Positions 61,979-64,000 of a DNA stretch of 64,000 nt are shown here, piece by piece. The stretch lies in the NCBI GenBank assembly GCA_020832135.1, contig JAFIFG010000124.1, positions 38,381-102,380 on the forward strand. Direction: 5' to 3'. Every line of letters starts with the position of its first letter. Position 1 is the stretch's first letter. Position numbers and translations under genes: made by a program. The notes beneath the pieces are model-generated. The model did no database searches. It was not told the DNA's origin and worked only from the letters and a program-made list of their open reading frames with translations. This DNA is from Clostridiaceae bacterium. Lineage in GTDB: Bacteria; Bacillota; Clostridia; Peptostreptococcales; Natronincolaceae.

Positions 61979-63481
61979 ATGACAAATAATAATCATGAAG
62001 AACAAAATATTAATGAACTCTTACAAATACGTAGGGATAAGCTAGAAAATTTAAAGAATAAAGGTAAAGACCCCTTTAAAATTGAAAAGGTAAACATCTC
62101 ACATTATAGTCAAGAGATAATAGAAAAGTTTGAAGCATTAGAGGGAGAGACAGTACATATAGCAGGGAGATTGATGGCAAAAAGAGGGCATGGAAAAGCA
62201 GGCTTCATCAATATACAGGATAAAGACGGAAGAATACAAGCTTATGTGAGACAAGATAGAATAGGTGAAGAGGCTTATGCATTATTTGTGGAATATGATA
62301 TAGGTGATATTATAGAAATAAAGGGAGAGGTATTTAAAACTCAAAAAGGTGAGGTTTCTGTAAAGGCAACTGAAGTTCAGTTGCTTACAAAGTCCCTTCA
62401 AATACTCCCAGATAAATGGCATGGATTAAAAGATATGGATTTAAGATATAGACAGAGATATGTTGATCTAATTGTAAGTCCAGAAGTTAAGCAAACCTTC
62501 ATTACTCGCTCTAAGGCAACAAAAGCCATTAGAGAATTTTTAGATAATAGAGGGTATTTAGAAGTTGAAACACCTATATTGAACACAATTGCTGGAGGAG
62601 CTAGTGCTAGACCATTTATTACTCATCACAATACATTAGATATTGATATGTATTTACGTATTGCAAATGAGTTATATTTAAAAAGACTAATTGTAGGTGG
62701 CTTTGACAAAGTATATGAGATGGGTAGGATGTTCAGGAACGAGGGAATGTCTATGAAACATAATCCTGAATACACAGCCATTGAACTTTATGAAGCTTAT
62801 GCTGATTATAATGATATGATGGATCTTACGGAAAATATAGTAGCATTTGCAGCAGAAAAGGCACTAGGGACTACTAAAATTTCATATCAAGGAAAAGAGA
62901 TAGATCTTACACCTCCTTGGAAACGTATGTCAATGGTAGAGGCATGCAAACAGTATGCACATGTAGACTTTGACGAAATCAAAACAGATGAAGATGCTAT
63001 TGCTGTTGCTAAAAAGCTAGGAATAGAAGTTAAAAAAGGTATGAAAAAAGGGCATGTAATTAATGAAGTATTTGAAGAATTTGCAGAACAGCATTTGATA
63101 GAACCTACATTCATAACAAATCATCCGGTTGAAGTATCTCCTTTAGCAAAACGAAACCCAGATAACCCGGAGATAACTAATCGTTTTGAAGCATTTGTAA
63201 ACACATGGGAAATAGCTAATGCCTTTTCGGAGCTTAACGATCCAATAGACCAAAGAGAGAGATTTATGGAACAAGTGGCTCAAAGGGAAGCAGGAGATGA
63301 CGAAGCTCATATGATGGATGATGATTTCATAAATGCACTAGAAGTAGGGTTGCCTCCTACTGGTGGTTTAGGAATAGGTATAGATAGATTGATGATGTTA
63401 TTAACTGATTCACCATCTATAAGGGATGTATTATTATTCCCTACAATGAAACCATTAAATACAGGAAATACAGGTGAATAG
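61979..63481 (+). CDS. lysS: Lysyl-tRNA synthetase, class II
   Basis: This 500-residue enzyme charges tRNA(Lys). The N-terminal anticodon-binding OB domain ([20 protein letters not shown]) and the class II motifs are visible: motif 1 around [17 protein letters not shown], motif 2 [19 protein letters not shown] near residue 260 and motif 3 [21 protein letters not shown] near 470-490. The ATG at 61979 has GGGAGGGAAG upstream; a longer in-frame start at 61907 overlaps greA and is less likely. The gene is followed by a terminator and an rRNA operon, as in Bacillus. Confidence 0.96.
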   Translation: MTNNNHEEQNINELLQIRRDKLENLKNKGKDPFKIEKVNISHYSQEIIEKFEALEGETVHIAGRLMAKRGHGKAGFINIQDKDGRIQAYVRQDRIGEEAYALFVEYDIGDIIEIKGEVFKTQKGEVSVKATEVQLLTKSLQILPDKWHGLKDMDLRYRQRYVDLIVSPEVKQTFITRSKATKAIREFLDNRGYLEVETPILNTIAGGASARPFITHHNTLDIDMYLRIANELYLKRLIVGGFDKVYEMGRMFRNEGMSMKHNPEYTAIELYEAYADYNDMMDLTENIVAFAAEKALGTTKISYQGKEIDLTPPWKRMSMVEACKQYAHVDFDEIKTDEDAIAVAKKLGIEVKKGMKKGHVINEVFEEFAEQHLIEPTFITNHPVEVSPLAKRNPDNPEITNRFEAFVNTWEIANAFSELNDPIDQRERFMEQVAQREAGDDEAHMMDDDFINALEVGLPPTGGLGIGIDRLMMLLTDSPSIRDVLLFPTMKPLNTGNTGE

Positions 63482-63520
63482 GGGGAGCATACCCCTATAT
63501 AACTTTATTTAGTATTCAGA

Positions 63521-63580
63521 TTAAGGTGGGAGTTAAGGTTAAGCGAAAGATACACCTTAACTCCCACCTTAAATTTTATT
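63521..63580 (+). terminator. Terminator after lysS
   Basis: A perfect 19-bp stem (left arm TTAAGGTGGGAGTTAAGGT, right arm 63554-63572) with a 14-base loop is followed by TTTTATTTT. It isolates lysS from the rRNA promoters. Confidence 0.9.
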
Positions 63581-63641
63581 TTGAATAGAGTACATAGTGT
63601 CTGGAACCAAAATATTACATATAAAAGCACATTGAAAGGAA

Positions 63642-63670
63642 TTGACATGATAGAAGAAGTATGCTATAGT
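63642..63670 (+). promoter_or_regulatory. rRNA operon promoter P1
   Basis: TTGACA (63642-63647), 17 bases, TATAGT (63665-63670). First of three tandem promoters with the same spacing ahead of 16S rRNA. Confidence 0.75.
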
Positions 63671-63740
63671 AGTACAAGTCGCCATAAGAAAGGTGGTAGC
63701 ACCTTGAAAAAGGCAGTTAAAAACTTTCTTTTAAAAGTAG

Positions 63741-63769
63741 TTGACATAATACCAGAAACATGGTAAGAT
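63741..63769 (+). promoter_or_regulatory. rRNA operon promoter P2
   Basis: TTGACA (63741-63746), 17 bases, TAAGAT (63764-63769). A CGTTG/CAACG stem follows in its leader. Confidence 0.7.
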
Positions 63770-63849
63770 ATATTTCGTTGTCCCAAAGAGGCAACGGGTT
63801 AACACAGAAAAGTGGAAAAAAGGAAAGCAACAAACCTCTAAAATAAGTG

Positions 63850-63878
63850 TTGACATAAGACAAAAGATATGATATGAT
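63850..63878 (+). promoter_or_regulatory. rRNA operon promoter P3
   Basis: TTGACA (63850-63855), 17 bases, TATGAT (63873-63878), about 105 bases before 16S. An imperfect GTCGC/GGCGGC stem follows. Confidence 0.78.
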
Positions 63879-63911
63879 AGTTAAGTCGCTTAAGGGCGGC
63901 AGAAACAAAAA

Positions 63912-63923
63912 GGTCTTTGAAAA
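63912..63923 (+). promoter_or_regulatory. boxA-like antitermination site of the rRNA leader
   Basis: GGTCTTTGAAAA fits the rRNA boxA consensus TGYTCTTTGAAAA except at its first bases, and lies about 70 bases ahead of 16S, where NusB-S10 loading sites are found. Confidence 0.65.
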
Positions 63924-63984
63924 TTAAACAGTATAGAATAAGCCATGAGCCCGATTCAATTATGATGATTGATGAGTAAAGTTT

Positions 63985-64000
63985 TTAATTAAGAGTTTGA
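63985..64000 (+). rRNA. rrs: 16S ribosomal RNA, first 16 bases only
   Basis: The window ends in TTAATTAAGAGTTTGA, which aligns with the universal 5' end of 16S rRNA (AAATTGAAGAGTTTGA in Escherichia coli). The exact mature end is uncertain by a few bases. The upstream promoters and boxA support the call. Confidence 0.9.

Noticed and set aside
63685..63710. A T-box-like GGTGGTAGCACC stretch in the rRNA leader
   Set aside because: There is no specifier loop or full antiterminator; it only forms a small stem in the P1 transcript.
63581..63766. A 61-codon ORF in the rRNA leader
   Set aside because: It spans promoters P1 and P2 and starts inside the terminator tail. The non-coding explanation is complete, and no family resemblance is seen.

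Overview
The window looks like a chromosomal segment of a low-GC, anaerobic, spore-forming Firmicute of the class Clostridia. The best guess from gene content is an amino-acid-fermenting, sodium-using Alkaliphilus/Natronincola-like organism. Supporting signs are spore germination genes, a yabS-yabT pair, lysine fermentation by lysine 2,3- and 5,6-aminomutases, a sodium-pumping methylmalonyl-CoA decarboxylase, a tungsten-type aldehyde oxidoreductase, a purine hydroxylase and strong AGGAGG-type ribosome binding sites. The species is not provable from the window.

Layout. Bases 1-8.2 kb: purine uptake and catabolism (NCS2 permease cut by the left edge, aminohydrolase, four-subunit molybdenum purine/xanthine hydroxylase with a split large subunit, adenine deaminase). 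8.3-10.4 kb: tungsten aldehyde:ferredoxin oxidoreductase plus a MoaD-like sulfur carrier. 10.4-14.3 kb: a germinant receptor whose B gene is divergent from its A and C genes. 14.3-15.4 kb: an HD-GYP protein. 15.6-19.2 kb: a glycine-betaine-type ABC transporter (one ATPase with CBS domains, one permease, one binding protein) divergent from a BusR-like GntR/RCK_C repressor. 19.2-24.2 kb: an RND efflux pump with adaptor and TetR regulator. 24.2-24.7 kb: a gene-free stretch carrying a cluster of DnaA boxes. 24.7-31.6 kb: an orphan Spo0B-type sensor kinase, a P1 peptidase, small genes, an rRNA methyltransferase, and an ArsR-permease-thioredoxin operon. 31.7-40.9 kb: a sigma-54 activator, a clear -24/-12 promoter, and the lysine fermentation genes kdd-kamA-kamB-kamC-kamD-kamE. 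41.2-46.4 kb: yabS-yabT-tilS-ftsH. 46.6-54.0 kb: methylmalonyl-CoA mutase (split), MeaB, epimerase and the four-subunit sodium-pumping decarboxylase. 54.3-56.9 kb: birA, an ECF S component (probably pantothenate) and coaX. 57.0-59.0 kb: thiolase and an acetoacetyl-CoA reductase-like SDR. 59.1-63.5 kb: dusB, an uncharacterised 302-residue gene, greA and lysS. 63.6-64.0 kb: three tandem rRNA promoters, a boxA-like site and the first bases of 16S rRNA.

How it fits together. From about 41 kb rightward a conserved housekeeping backbone (yabS-yabT-tilS-ftsH ... birA-coaX ... dusB-greA-lysS-rrn) is interrupted by catabolic blocks. The lysine block feeds C4 intermediates, and the thiolase/SDR pair works on C4-CoA chemistry. 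The mutase-epimerase-decarboxylase block converts succinyl-CoA to propionyl-CoA while exporting sodium ions. The left half is accessory: purine use, osmoprotection, efflux and metalloid resistance.

The least expected signals are non-coding. They are the DnaA-box cluster at 24456-24657, the palindrome centred on the -10 of the betaine-transporter promoter, an 8-codon leader ORF overlapping a palindrome ahead of birA, a consensus promoter with a palindrome and hairpin ahead of greA, and a 25-bp perfect hairpin after ftsH. I saw no CRISPR array, tRNA gene, insertion sequence or prophage.
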